Assembly: GCA_949825065.1 (NCBI GenBank)
Contig: OX463846.1
Location: forward strand, 11,404,177 to 11,468,176
Length of the DNA: 64,000 nt
Source of the DNA: Odontocerum albicorne
Lineage: Eukaryota; Arthropoda; Insecta; Trichoptera; Odontoceridae
Reading direction: 5' to 3'
The notes beneath the pieces were generated by a model. It did not search any database and was not told where the DNA came from. It saw nothing but the letters and a program-made list of their open reading frames with translations. Numbering within the stretch: the first letter of the stretch is position 1; every line of letters starts with the position of its first letter. Position numbers and translations under genes: made by a program. Of the stretch, positions 10,683-22,094 are shown in pieces.

Positions 10683-11480
10683 ATTGCTGTTTGTGGAAGA
10701 AAGCACTTAAATCTGAGATATGCAGATGACAATGTTTATTCCCACATCAGAAGAAGAAATGGCCACGCTCTTTAAAAATGTGGAACACGAAAGCGAGCTC
10801 TACTGGGCCTGGAAATCAATAGGTCAAACATTTTATTAATGGTAACAGACCGCAATAACAAACTCCCACCAAATAATGTGAATCATGGTCTAGAAGTGGT
10901 TTCTGAGCTAGGCGTGAGTATTACCAACAATGGAGAATGCGAGGCTGAGGGAAGAACTGGAATGAGAAAAAATGCGATGTCAAATTGGAAAAGATATGGA
11001 AAAGCAGAAATATCACCACAACAGCGATAATGCGCCTTGTTAAGTCTCTTGTCTTCGCAATATTCATTTATGGCGCGGATACTTGGACTCAGAGAGCAAG
11101 AGAGAGAAGTAGAACAGATGCATTTGAAATGTGGTGCTGAAGAAGGATGTTACGAATTCCATCTTCAATCTAAAAAAACTGGAAATCACCGACAGATTTT
11201 CGACAATATGCCTTTGACGATTCCTCCAATTCTTTGGGCACATTGCTCGTGGCCAAGGAGACAGTTTGGAGAGGTTTGTGGTTACTGGAGACGTGGAAAG
11301 ACGACGTACTAGAGGAAGAATCCCAATGCGTTAGACTGACAAAGTGAGAGGTGAAACTGAACTATCCTAAATAACTGTATTTTGAGCCGTGGAGTGCAGG
11401 GATGGATGGAGAGGAGTCGTCGGAGGCTATCATGGGAGTCACGATGCTCAGTCATAAGCTATATGACAGGATGATGATAT
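10683..11480 (+). pseudogene. LINE-B ORF2, RT palm to C-terminus
   Basis: The remnant starts in the reverse transcriptase palm. L-R-Y-A-D-D is encoded at 10713-10730, with the catalytic Y-A-D-D at 10719-10730. It continues through G-V-S-I-T-N-N-G-E-C-E-A-E, then A-F-E-M-W-C-W-R-R-M-L near 11125-11160, then R-T-R-G-R-I-P-M-R-W and the terminal W-R-..V-G-G-Y-H-G-S-H. Several frameshifts break it, including one between the second and third parts. It is the most complete LINE-B copy here. The endonuclease and N-terminal RT are absent. Confidence 0.8.
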
Positions 11481-11514
11481 ATTACAAATGTGCGCAACGT
11501 AATAATCACCGAAT

Positions 11515-12525
11515 AGCACAAACATATCGTCACGCTATTTTTCTATCGAGGTAAACAGAGAGGACACAGCGCCAGACTTTCCTATTTCCACATATATTTT
11601 TACACTTTTCCACATCCATAGAACGTCTCATATAACTTCTACGATTTCTCTGATTTTCTACGTTTTCTTCTTTCACAGTATCGTTCACTTGATTCAATCA
11701 TAGTTTACTTGGTCTTCCTCTCTTATGCATTCCACTCACATTCGCAATATATTTGTTTTTTAGTCTGTCTTCATTCTTTCGTTCCACATGCGTAAACCTT
11801 CTCAGCGTATTCTTCTTCATCTTACTCAACACATCAGCTTTAAGTTCACATTCTTCTCTAATCACTTCGTTCCTTATTTTGTAATACATTATCACTCCAC
11901 GTATTCCTCTCAAAGTGCGCATTTCTACAGCATTTATTCAGCTCTTCACAGTTTTTTTTCAGATCCAATATTTTTTTAAAATTTTTTTTTACCTGGCGAG
12001 TTTATTGCCATGTCGCAATCTCTTCCAACCAACCAGAAAGATGTTTTTATAGGCCCTAAGTGTTAACTAGACTGGAATCCTATTTAAAAAAATATGGGTT
12101 CCAGCGGGAATCGAACCCGCAACCTCTGGATCGACAGACAAGTTTCTTACCACCAGGCCAAGAAGGTCGTCGACGTTTCACTCTCATATAACAAAGTTGG
12201 CACCAAAATACTATAGTTGAATATCATCTTAGCAGATATTGATACTGCCCGGTTCGAATGTATGTGCCCCATTATTAGTGTCCCATTAATTTTGTTTCCT
12301 TTCGCGACACACTTTTCGATATCCCTCTTACATCATCTGAGAAAATACTACCCAAATAGCAGAATTTCTCAACTTCCTCCTATATTTCATTAATCACCCA
12401 TATACTTTTCCTTTCACACTTTTCTACCACCATTACTTTTGTTTTTGCAATATTCATTTCTCTTATCTTTATCTTCGCATCTCTCATACAATTTACTTAT
12501 CAAAACTCTGCAATTCACCTTTACT
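11515..12525 (-). pseudogene. LINE-A ORF2 fragment, interrupted by SINE-1
   Basis: The minus strand has a 74-codon open part with M-R-T-L-R-G-I-R-G-V, R-R-F-T-H-V-E and G-R-P-S-K-L. The 3' end lies near 11530 and homology extends upstream to about 12525. A SINE-1 in the same orientation occupies 11985-12180. Its removal restores the order seen in the copy at 36.6-37.3 kb. Confidence 0.75.
11985..12180 (-). mobile_element. SINE-1 copy inside LINE-A
   Basis: The minus strand shows GGCCTGGTGGTAAGAAAC, GGTTGCGGGTTCGATTCCC, GGTTGGTTGGAAGAGATTGC and an end at GGTAAAAAAAA. It shares its head variant and A-rich end with the copy at 13135, so both belong to one subfamily lacking the GTATACAACGAAAG tail. 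Confidence 0.88.
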
Positions 12526-12529
12526 CCAT

Positions 12530-13130
12530 ACATATAATACAGCCCTTATTAAAATACTATGTTTCTATAGAAACGGAACTATACAACAAAATTTAAGAAA
12601 AAAAAAAACAAATAAGGGAATCGACAACAGAAATCTAGGAATAATTTTCCATTATGCTACCGCAAGTAGATATTAAATGTCCAACTTCGATGAACATCCT
12701 GAGAACTGAGTATTCAGCAGTGTATCGATTATTCCTGTTAATTGTAAACGATTGTGAGGCGCTTCCCTCACCGTCAGTCTTGTCATAAGTGACGGGACGG
12801 TGTTAAAGTAACCTGTATTTACTTAAGTGGCTTTATTTTGATTATTGGACATGTCGTGTCGATATTATTTCTGACTTTCATTATTTCTGACAATTTCATT
12901 AGACATTTTAATTATTTCGTTAAAAATGGAAAACAAAACAAGATGTGTTGATGAATTGAGATTATTTATGAGTATATTAACTTGTGCTGTTCACTGGTCT
13001 AGTTCATAATTTAAGAGTTTTAAATATCTGGTGGTTAATCTTGCTTCTTTCGTATGGTATGTCTTCAACATATCTGAACCGAACTGAACCTAACTGTTCT
13101 TATTATATTACCATTGAAGTAATAAAAGAT
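12530..13130. other. Unassigned intergenic DNA
   Basis: There is no coding potential and no repeat I can match within the window. Confidence 0.4.
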
Positions 13131-13134
13131 TGTT

Positions 13135-13324
13135 GACGACCTCCGTGGCCTGGTGGTAAGACACTTGTCTGCCGATCCGGAGGTTGCGGGTTCGATCCCC
13201 GCTGGAACCCAGATTTTTTTAATAGGATTCCAGTCTGGTTAACACTTGGGGCCTATAAAAACATCTTTCTGGTTGGTTGGAAGAGATTGCCACATGGCAC
13301 TAAACTCACTAGGTTAAAAAAAAA
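13135..13324 (+). mobile_element. SINE-1 copy, least diverged head
   Basis: The head starts GACGACCTCCGTGGCCTGG. The B box GGTTCGATCCC lies at 13189-13199. The body has GGTTGGTTGGAAGAGATTGC then CACATGGCACTAAACTC and ends in poly-A. Pol III A- and B-box spacing is tRNA-like, but the acceptor half is replaced by SINE body, so it is not a tRNA gene. Confidence 0.9.
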
Positions 13325-13639
13325 GGTTCCACTTTTGTGTGTTTGTTGCATCAGTGATATCAGGAAGTCCCTTTTCCACTGTTGTGTCATCTGTGTGATG
13401 ATATGCGTGTGTATAGAGTATTAAACATATTTGAATTGGTGATTCGGAAATAACACGTTCTTCGGAAAGTAGTTTAGTATTTCTTTGATATATGTCGTTA
13501 CAGCAAGATTTTCGATCTAACTTTTTTTAACGTGCTGAATATATATTATTATGAAAAATGATTATTAGGGCAGTTTTTTTTTCGTTATTTTAAAAATTGA
13601 ATATTTTTAGGTGCTTGGTGACCTTTTACTACCACCATA

Positions 13640-13950
13640 TGAAAAAAGGCGACACAAAAAGGTATGTACAGTGTACAGCAACGATTCAGTAAGCGATCAT
13701 GTATGTCAAATGTGGTTTAAAAAAACCGTAATACCTCTAATACACTCTACGAGTATTACACGCTATTAACACTGAAAACGACCAAATCAAGGGTTTGATC
13801 AAGAATAATAGCCAGCGACACGAGAGAATGTTAACATAGTAAAAATATCGAAAACGACCGTCGACAAGCGTTTAATGCGATTTGGCATTTGACCTTAAAA
13901 TACGAAATAACTTTCGTTACAACCCAGAATTAAATAGTACGGCCGGGAGA
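13640..13950 (+). pseudogene. Mariner transposase N-terminal remnant
   Basis: Broken frames give S-D-H-V-C-Q-M-W-F-K-K followed by T-K-S-R-V and R-H-E-R-M-L-T. They align with the paired remnants at 45.5-46.0 kb, where R-S-G-T...D-D-N-Q-I-K-A is still legible. That is the helix-turn-helix region of mariner transposases. The catalytic domain is gone. Confidence 0.55.
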
Positions 13951-14029
13951 CAATATTACCTTCAACTCAATTAATTGTATTCGAATTGAGAACCACTAGA
14001 GTAAGCATCGAACTGACTATTGCCTGACG

Positions 14030-14140
14030 AACTCTTTCACTAGATTGGAACCTTGTTCTTCAATCGGGAATCGAACCCGGAAACTCCGAATGAAATTCAA
14101 GCGTCCCATCAGCTAGGCCACAAAGGTTGTCTGATAGTTA
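14030..14140 (-). mobile_element. SINE-1 head fragment
   Basis: The plus sense reads CAATCGGGAATCGAACCCGG followed by CATCAGCTAGGCCACAAAGG. This is the inverted tRNA-like head. The body is absent. Confidence 0.7.
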
Positions 14141-14399
14141 TTAATCGGACGTGAGTTGTTTCTCCACATTCAAGCCTTTAAACATGTTTTTCTCCTGGTT
14201 CGTGAATTCCTTACCATCATCATTAACATGTTATGTCCCTATTTGGGGTAGGCAGAAATATTATTTTATATGCGTTGATTCAGCTTTAGTTATATAATGA
14301 TATATTTACTTAGATATCAAGACCTGACAAAGTATGAGTGCAATTCCACAGAGTTATTGCATTGTGTGGATATTTCAGACCATGTACCATGGGGAAACT

Positions 14400-14760
14400 A
14401 ATGTATTAGAATTTATAACAAAGTGAACATATTCACAGTATGCGCAAAACTTATAGTGACTCATGAAACCAATGAAAGAGCAGACACAACAAAAGAAAAG
14501 CATTATTGCGAGCTCACAAATGAGAACTCTCCGAGTGATAACAGGTATAACTCTGAGAGATATAAGATATACTCGCACCCGAGATATCAACAAAATCAAA
14601 CGTACTCGTATCACCAGAAGGTGAAAACAAATGAGATACTTGCATGCGCACGTGAAAGGGTGGTAATTTCAAGAATCTGTCATATTGCGCTACAAACAAG
14701 AATTCCTTCCTTGCAATTGTTTTCCTGGAAGGGCAACTTGAAGATAGAAAGACAGTAAAT
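14400..14760 (+). pseudogene. Possible LINE remnant with 111-codon frame
   Basis: The longest frame (14423-14758) has no recognisable domain. Another frame over 14505-14600 reads M-R-T-L-R-V-I-T-G-I-T-L-R-D, similar to the M-R-x-L-R-x-I-x-G-V segment of LINE ORF2 upstream of the conserved G-H-V. I favour a decayed LINE over a host exon. Confidence 0.35.
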
Positions 14761-14769
14761 TACAAGTTA

Positions 14770-16435
14770 GTTTGTTTGCCAGACACGACTTAAATATTCG
14801 TCGAATCAACAACACTATACAAAAGTTAGTATTACATAATAATCAAATAATTATGCATTTTCGAGGTGCAGCAGGAATAATTTACAAAATAGTTTAACAT
14901 GTCGTCGCTGAAGGGCACAAAAATAAGTTTTCTAAATATCAAACAATGAATGCATGCATTTGTTTTATTAAGAAAGTAATTTCACGATGAATGAAGGCGC
15001 CGTGCTTTAATGAGATCATCTAGGTTTTAGGATGCAAATCGATTTGCTGAGGTGGAATCGGGTATACAAACCGGGTGGTTTCGATCGTCCTTTTGGATTC
15101 GATAGCAGTGGCATAGTTCTTCCAGAGTAAAGGAGGGCTATTAGCATAGAGGTTTGTAAGAGGCAACTTCTCCAACGGTGCTACAGTCCAATTCAGACTC
15201 TGACCGTTTCTACTCTCCTCCATTCATGTCAGTTCCGAAACTCCCTGGCATCCTTCTTTACACCATAGCCGAGCAGATAGTCGGGGCTGATACTTCGTCT
15301 TAAACCTAGGTGTCCGTAGAGGATGCTTTTTAATGTACCACATCCTGCATTCTTAGAACATTATTTCCAAAGTTTCAGGAGCGTCATGTGTATAAAAAAA
15401 GTCTGGCCTCTGTATAAAGATTATATATTCCTTCATTGTGTGTTATCAACCAGACTCCCTCTCTGCGACTCTCCACATTGCCAATGACCATGAGTTTTTT
15501 CGTGTCCTCTCTGGGTAAAATAACTGAAAAATACGTGGAGTATGTTATGTGAGTAGCGTTAAAAATGAATAAATGTTAATGTAGAGGAATCTTGGAACAT
15601 AGATTTGTGCGCATAATAAACTAAAATTGGTCGCGTATCGTGTCAGACGTAAGTTGACTGGACTGTACTTATTTTATAGTTCACATAACAAAAAAAACCA
15701 TGCGTTTTCTCTCACACACCGGTTACGGATATTGATTTTAATAAAGTTTAGTTATACTATAAAATATGAGAAGGTATTATATAAGTACATGGCCTACCCC
15801 CGTGTTCCACTTTCTACCGCCATTTCTTTAATTCCTCGAGGACTAGTATTAATCATTTTAATATCCCTAGTCATGACAGTAATGATAAACTATTTATTAT
15901 TATGAAGATAGTTCTTATTGTCGGGTGAATAAAACCAAGTATTTATTATCAAAGTTGGATGAACGAGAAACGCTTTTTTTATCAAATGCTACAAAATAAA
16001 TATTTGTATCATTTGCTCGTCTATTAAAATAATATTTAAATTTTATTCAACGCAGTGTCATTTGATAAGACTTAAAGCTTCTTTGATAACGATAAATTAT
16101 CTTTCACCAATTTTATAATTCCTTTTTGATATATACATATTTTAGGACACTACGCGAGTATAAGTTAAAAAGACACTTGTTTTCTAGTTGTAAATATCGG
16201 ATTCTATATCTGATGGTATCAAAATAGGGCGCCAGACGTATATAGTGTTATCCTAACTAGATTAATGTTATTTCTCGACGTGCGAACAGTATTATCAAAT
16301 CTTACAACGATAACGGCGAGTTTTGTGCTTTCTCAAGTCGTTATGATCCCTAAAGCTGTTTTACTTTTATTAATTAGGTGAGAAGTGTGATACGGTCGAG
16401 GGTGTTGAAATTTAGTCGCCAACTGTTTATAATTA
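14770..16435. other. Unassigned stretch, one 67-codon minus frame
   Basis: A minus-strand frame at 15020-15223 (rich in P, L and N) lies in the most GC-balanced part and could be an exon or repeat piece. I find no second copy here and no recognisable motif. The remainder is AT-rich without structure. Confidence 0.25.
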
Positions 16436-16439
16436 TGAT

Positions 16440-16600
16440 CGCCGTCGTTGCTGGACCTCGTAATACAGGATTCCCTCACCACTCCAACGTCAATCTTGAG
16501 GTGCTCTTCCACGTCGATCGTGTGATCTTATGTGAGAAAACAGCCCGATCCTAGATGCGCAATCCCTCCCGCAGATGTCACAGATATATAGATCCTGCAG
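16440..16600 (-). pseudogene. LINE-F C-terminal piece with C2H2 finger
   Basis: On the minus strand 16520-16579 reads D-I-C-G-R-D-C-A-S-R-I-G-L-F-S-H-I-R-S-H, a C-x3-C-x8-H-x3-H finger. It is followed by D-R-R-G-R-A. Such finger tails occur at the end of some arthropod LINE ORF2 proteins. A mutated copy lies at 56437-56580 (plus), and a short inverted piece at 56070-56110. Confidence 0.6.
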
Positions 16601-16639
16601 AGTCACCTGGCAATATTGACGCATGTTTATTTATTTATT

Positions 16640-16720
16640 TATTTAACATTTTTATTGCAATACAATCTGGCGGGATTATTGCCAGGTGGCAATCTCTTCC
16701 AACCAACTAGACAAAAGTAA
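16640..16720 (-). mobile_element. SINE-1 body and tail fragment
   Basis: The plus sense reads CAATCTGGCGGGATTATTGC, CAGGTGGCAATCTCTTCC and AACCAACTAG. This is the inverted SINE-1 body. The head is missing. Confidence 0.7.
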
Positions 16721-16941
16721 ATGAAGCAAGTTACATAGTCGCATAAATCATTCAAATGACTATCCATCCCTACGAAATCCATAAACACATACGTGAGCAT
16801 GCCCATGCCCATGAACCCCACAAATACGGACAATCACCCGAACATTATTTTTCATATAAAGTGAGATATCATCAATCAAAAGGAAAGAAAGGGATGGTGG
16901 AGAGGAAAGGAAAAGAAAAATCAGGAATGAAACACGTTATT

Positions 16942-17265
16942 TTACTGACTAGAAATTAAGAGTTTTTTCAGTCGCTTCTTAAAGCATGCCAAGGACGGAG
17001 CGAGTCTTATATTGGTTTGTAACTGATTCCAGAGTCTCACTGCATGGACAGTAAAGGACGATGTAAAGAAAGAGGAGCGGTGAACTGGAAAGCCCAATAA
17101 ACAATCTCTGTTTGAGCGTAGCGCTAATCCATGATTGGAAAGAAGCTGAAAATTGTTCGTAGCACGCATGTTCGTAGCACGCTGACTGTTTATCATACGT
17201 CTGGCCGTTGAGAAGCCACCAGCCCGAGAACATATGGCTCTCGATCCTCCACGGTTCTGAACCAC
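16942..17265 (-). pseudogene. Non-LTR reverse transcriptase C-terminal end
   Basis: The 107-codon frame ends L-L-G-F-P-V-H-R-S-S-F-F-T-S-S-F-T-V then A-V-R-L-W-N-Q-L-Q-T-N-I-R and S-L-A-C-F-K-K-R-L-K-K-L-L. This is the classic tail of jockey/CR1-like ORF2. The frame is open to its natural stop, but only the last 90 or so residues remain. Confidence 0.82.
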
Positions 17266-17274
17266 CTGCTCCTA

Positions 17275-17470
17275 GTTCTCAGGTGCCCCGCACAAAGTCA
17301 GCGATTCTCGCAGACTGTCCTTAGAGCGCTTTATCTGCCCACCACCCCTTCGCTTACCCACTACTTCCCCGTACAACATGCGTTTTTGGAATTTATATTC
17401 GCAGATGCGTATTACATGTCCAGTCCATCGCAATTTCGCCTTTAACATACAACCATATATTCTATAGGTT
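17275..17470 (-). pseudogene. LINE-C ORF2 fragment
   Basis: The minus strand reads L-R-W-T-G-H-V-I-R, then M-L-Y-G-E-V-V-G-K-R-R-G-G-G-Q and D-S-L-R-E-S-L. This is the distal signature of a different LINE lineage, where R-W.GHV.R is followed by LYGEL..G.R..GGQ..R.KD.L. It abuts the previous fragment on the same strand but is not its continuation. Confidence 0.68.
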
Positions 17471-17685
17471 TACAGTTGGAGCGTTGCAGGACCGTGACAT
17501 TTGCGACATGATCACTCCAGTAATTATGATACACCAATAACTGTCGATCAAATTTTGTATATGCCAATCAATTGAGTATAATTTGTGTGAGCGTTAATGT
17601 GAAATGCGTGGAAATGAAACACAGCTCCCGAGATGTAAAAAATTCTTCCGGATCTGATCGTATTCCATCAATTTTCTTTATAAAT

Positions 17686-17897
17686 TGTATTGAAGTACAC
17701 TTTCGTTGTATACAGTACAACTTAGCGGGCTTATTGTCATGTGGCAATCTCTTCCAACCAACCAGAAAGATGTTTAAGAAGCCTTCAATGAAAACCAGAC
17801 ACGAATTTTTTTTTAAAATCTGGGTTCCAGTGGTATTAGAACCTGCAACCACCGGAGTGGGACACATACGTCTTACCAATAAAGCCACGGAGGTTGA
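17686..17897 (-). mobile_element. SINE-1 copy, full length with tail
   Basis: The plus sense reads ACTTTCGTTGTATACAGTAC, the inverted canonical tail, then GGCAATCTCTTCCAACCAAC and ends at AAAGCCACGGAGGTTGA. Both ends are present. Confidence 0.85.
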
Positions 17898-18008
17898 CGT
17901 TGTGTTTCCTATTTGTTGGCATATTTCATAAAGTCTACTATTTCTAAGGTATTCGAATAATTCGTTCTAGATTGCATCGATGGCTATGTGAATCAATTAA
18001 TATCACAA

Positions 18009-18216
18009 GGTTTTATCGAGCCACACAGGTAGGAGCCTCGCTTGGTGCTTAGAGCTACGCTACGAGCTAGGTGACATATCCTAGCGAATGAAAGCACCGC
18101 ATACTGTCGCAATGGACACACTGCACGTTTCGCGCCACGCTACGTGACTATTATAGTCACCTAGTAGCGTAGCTCTAAGCACCAAGCGAGGCTCCTACCT
18201 GTGTGGCCGAGGCCTT
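18009..18216. mobile_element. Palindromic MITE with 44-bp perfect arms
   Basis: Positions 18020-18063 and 18164-18207 are perfect reverse complements (44 bases), starting GCCACACAGGTAGGAGCCTC and reaching TAGAGCTACGCTAC. Complementarity continues imperfectly inward. Outside the arms the right end adds GAGGCCTTA and the left TTTTATCGA. I could not settle a target duplication, so the superfamily is open. Confidence 0.75.
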
Positions 18217-18219
18217 AGA

Positions 18220-18870
18220 GAAAAATCTTACTCACTAATTATTTATGAGGACTGCATTTCGAATGCTTTGCGTGACAAAAATACAAGTTAACAATCTGTG
18301 CAGACTTTTGCAAGGCATTTGACTAAGAAAATGCACTACCATATATGGCTTTTCAGCAAGTCCGCTTTAGTGGTTTGAGAACTACCTCAAGGTCCGTAAG
18401 CTTTGTGTCAAGATTAAGTCAATCATATGAATTTGTTCCTAAAAAGATCTCTAAACTTTTGAATCCAAGTACACAACTTTCACCTTCTCCACATTCATAC
18501 ATCTCGTCATGCACAATCGACTACTATATACTTCCCACTGTAGGAACGACAGGTGTCATAGCATACTGCTTAAGTATAATACTGTTATCTTTTTAGAAGT
18601 ATGAAGGTTAGAACGCGTGTGGCCTGACTCTTTGGGTGAAGTGAAGGGTATGTCTGCATGGGAATGTGGCTCCCAGGGGAAATGTGCTGAGTGGGTTCGA
18701 ATCAACCCTCCCTTCATTCCTCATTTTGTTGGTCTGGCTGGCTTTAATGGAGCCTGTGAATATTACATTTACAACTCACTTATGATGGATGGACGCATGC
18801 ACTAAAGGTAATATACAATTTTCTGAAGATACAAGTAAAACATAGATGTAGAAAAAAATCAATGAATAGC
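18220..18870. other. Unassigned stretch with two short frames
   Basis: Frames of 83 codons (18345) and 62 codons (18617) run on the plus strand. The second contains GTGGGTTCGAATCAACCC, a B-box-like sequence, so a further tRNA-like repeat is possible near 18610-18720. Neither product is recognised. Confidence 0.25.
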
Positions 18871-18871
18871 G

Positions 18872-19000
18872 ATGATAATCTCCGTGGCATAGCTTATAAG
18901 ACACCTCTCTTCTAGCTCGGGGGGTTTTGGGTTAATTTCCCATTCGTATCCATTTTTTTAAATCATTCCAGTCTGATTTTCAATAAAAGTATCTTAAACA
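18872..19000 (+). mobile_element. SINE-1 head, diverged
   Basis: The fragment reads ATAATCTCCGTGGCATAGC, then AAGACACCTCTCTTCTAGC, then TCATTCCAGTCTGATTTTC. Its B box is degraded to TTTTGGGTTAATTTCCC. Confidence 0.68.
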
Positions 19001-19080
19001 TATAAGATATTAATGAGGTCTTAAGTGTCAATAAAAAGCGGTCCCGTAAGACGGAGTGTGACGTAAAAAATAGATATTTT

Positions 19081-19335
19081 GTGAGCGACACAATGGCCGA
19101 GTTGCCAGGGTTTTCCTTACCTCAGAAGGAATTATGTACTCTGAATAGAATCAGATGCGGAGTGGGCCGCACTACACATGATGTGCACAAATGGGGATTG
19201 GTCATGTCGCATTTCTGTAAGCGTGAGGAGATCCAGATCATGGACCACATGGTAAACAGCTGTAAACTGTATGCGTTTCTGAATGTGTGCAGGAGCTACA
19301 CAATCTGGCATCGAACGTTGTGATCTGATTGGAGA
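19081..19335 (+). pseudogene. LINE ORF2 distal region with Cys/His motif
   Basis: An 80-codon open frame reads L-P-G-F-S-L-P...L-N-R-I-R-C-G-V-G-R, then H-K-W-G-L and E-E-I-Q-I-M-D-H-M-V-N-S-C. This matches the region near the ORF2 end of many arthropod LINEs (P-x-x-x-W..LNR.R.G.G......HKWG......C.CG..QT..HI...C). One cysteine of the cluster is replaced (C-K-R-E-E). Confidence 0.72.
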
Positions 19336-19364
19336 AACCACACTATGAATGAGGGATAAATCCA

Positions 19365-19420
19365 GATGAACATATTTTTTTATTGGTTGGAGGAGATTAC
19401 CACATGGTAATATGTACGAT
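19365..19420 (+). mobile_element. SINE-1 body scrap
   Basis: It contains TTATTGGTTGGAGGAGATTA followed by CCACATGGTAATA. This is the SINE-1 body without head or tail. Confidence 0.55.
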
Positions 19421-19429
19421 GAGTTTTAC

Positions 19430-20600
19430 TATACACGTATGATACAACGTCTTTATGAGGTGCAATTCTGAGTTGAATTAATTTCTTGGAATTCTGAGTT
19501 GCATTAATTAATGACGCGTTGTGAACATTTAATCGATAGACAACATCCTTATTAAGCAGTTAACAACGTGCATACCCACTTAATGGTATATTTTCAAAGC
19601 AATGTAATTATTTCATTTATCGTCGTGGTTCAGACTTCACTGACTCAGCTATGCAGTACAAATGGGTGATTAATAAATATTTCCCAAAAACGTACTCTAT
19701 GATAAAACGCAATAGCAGGTCCCAAAATAAACTAAGGACGCCAGCAAAACGACATTTTTTCCTGGTATCTTAAAATGGGAACGAAACGAAACGTAAAAAA
19801 GAAAACCTGTGGGTAAGTATTGTTCGACAAGGGCAGCTTGTATACGACCAGGTTTGGCTTACTAATCTGCATACATATACTTACTCGTATATGTAGCAAA
19901 TACAAAGAAAACAGCTATATGATGTACCGAAATATTCTTTCATGTTTACAGCAGATGTAGGAGGAGATGTGTGTCTACGATTGAACTTCACAGCCACAGT
20001 CAGAAATGTGATGGAGTTGCTGCGACATTTCATCATCTCTCGTAGACGGGAGGAGATTATCATCATCGTAGTTGAGTGCAGGCGATGACTGTAGATAAGC
20101 AATTTCTGGAATTTTGAAACAGAGTTTCCAAAACGTGTAACAAATTTTGTATAAAAATGTGCTGATGAATTATTTGAAGCTTGAAGAAGAATGGAGGTAG
20201 TGCATATGTATCATATATACAAAATCATTAATGGTGGAAGACATCATTTTGGAGATTAAATATATTTATCTGTGACCTTTTCTTAGTTACTGATAAGTTG
20301 AAAATGACATATGATATGTAAGATTAAGAAGTTTGATAACGATCATAAGTATCACGACATGTTTCTTATGGCGTAGGCTGAGAGAACAGATTTACACTTC
20401 TATTTATACAGGCGTACTATTTGTGCTCTTGCTGCGTCCATACACTGTGTCTTGTATACTATCTTATTTTTAAGTCTTGTCTTAAAATATTGAATTATTT
20501 TGATAAGGAAATATTTTTAGGTCCTTCCAAACTTTTCTTATTCAATATCTCTTTTTCGTAAACTATTCTTTCTGTGTGACAATCCATATAAGAAATCCTA
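19430..20600. other. Unassigned AT-rich DNA
   Basis: No frame, array or terminal repeat is recognised. One candidate excision footprint lies at 19882-19889. Confidence 0.4.
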
Positions 20601-20606
20601 TTTTAA

Positions 20607-21573
20607 CCCTTGGGCGGGCGCATCTAATCTGTGAGATGAGGTACTTAGTTTTTTTGTGCCAATGGGCGAGATTTACCGACAAAGAGGTGAGGCTTATAGT
20701 AACTTCTTGACTCGCTCCCCTCACACAAGTGTATCTTTGTTATTTCTCCAGTGCACTGTTGGTCTTTGTGATGGACGTTATAATCTGGTAGATGAGTTGC
20801 GCCCGATTAAGTTAGTATTTTTGATTTCCGAAATTTCAATTTTTTTCTCAATATTTCTTTTTATATACCTGCAATAGTTCGTATATCTATGTTGTAGCCC
20901 CTAATTCAATTATATTGATCGTTATTTACTATATGAATTGTATTACTACATGTTTGTATGCACGCATGGTGTGTGAAAATTGTTATAAGAATGTTTTCGA
21001 AAATGTTCAGCGTGAGCCTGATCAGGAATAACTTTCTAATCATATTTTGATTACCCCCTTTTGTTTTTGTGAAGACGTTTTATGATCACAAGAGAATTTG
21101 AATTTTACATTCTAAATTATGTTTGAAAAATTGCTAACATAGTATTCTCTAATGTTAAGTTATTGCTTTTATTTTCGTCACATGAACAGAACACCTATCT
21201 TATGAGGATGTGACAGTTAATTCCACATACTTTTTATTGTGCTAAATCTTTTTTATAAACCTATTGTGGGTATTAAATGACTGAAAAAAATTGTGATGTT
21301 ACTGAATTGCATTAGTTGTGTTGATAAGCTGACAACAAAAGACTGAGAATGTTGTTAACTAATATTTTTCTATTTTAAGAAAAACAATATGAGAAAATTT
21401 TAAATTTTGTTATTGAAAAGTGCAAAGAAATGTACAAATGTTATATTATCATGTTTGAGTGAAAAGTTCAGTTTGATAAGATTTCCCTTAAGCGTAAGCA
21501 GAAATAAAAAAATTAATCTCACAGATGAGTTGCGCCCGAACGTGTTAGGATTTGTATTGCGCCCGACGGAAAG
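20607..21573. mobile_element. piggyBac-type non-autonomous element
   Basis: The 967-bp element is flanked by TTAA on both sides (20603-20606 and 21574-21577). The ends read CCCTTGGGCGGGCGCATCTA on the left and the reverse complement of CTTTCCGTCGGGCGCAATAC on the right. Inverted subterminal motifs also match: left GGGCGCATCTAATCTGTGAG against the inverse of right CTCACAGATGAGTTGCGCCC. The motif GATGAGTTGCGCCCGA occurs a second time at about 20793, suggesting a duplicated end or nested smaller copy. The interior is AT-rich with no transposase. Confidence 0.78.
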
Positions 21574-21579
21574 TTAATA

Positions 21580-22090
21580 TGTTTGGGAAACTTTATATCA
21601 CTCCGTATATTGAGTGAATTCTACAAAATTGTAACAATTGAACTCAAATGAAGCTTTTTATGAAAGTATGTAAAATACTGTGTATTCACTATTGCCAATA
21701 TTATTTCCAATTAACCAGAAAGGTGTTAAAATGCCTGATGTGAAAAATCACTTTGTGTATGTGCCCCTGTTTTGATTTCGTCGAGAAATAAACGTATGAC
21801 TGAGAACAACTACTTTAGGGAAGCGGTATATTAAATAAAAAGTCTACTGTCGATACTAGGTAATAGTTGCTAATGCTTCGAGAAAATTACCTATAATGTT
21901 TGGCCAGTTATCTAGATTATTATGACATGATGATAAACCCAAAGGGACTTAGTAATAAACACCTTCGATGCAGTTTTTATATACCGCTGTCGCTGCTCAG
22001 ACTTCTAATTGTTTCGATCAATATATAATTGGTTTTTGGTCAAAATGAAAAATTAAGTGGTTTTATAGTATATATGTTGTATAATACGAG
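21580..22090. other. Unassigned AT-rich DNA
   Basis: No frame or repeat is recognised. Confidence 0.4.
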
Positions 22091-22094
22091 TTTA

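Noticed and set aside
13146..13200. Possible tRNA genes at the many GGTTCGA-type boxes
   Set aside because: The acceptor stem and 3' half are replaced by a shared non-tRNA body in every case. These are SINE heads.
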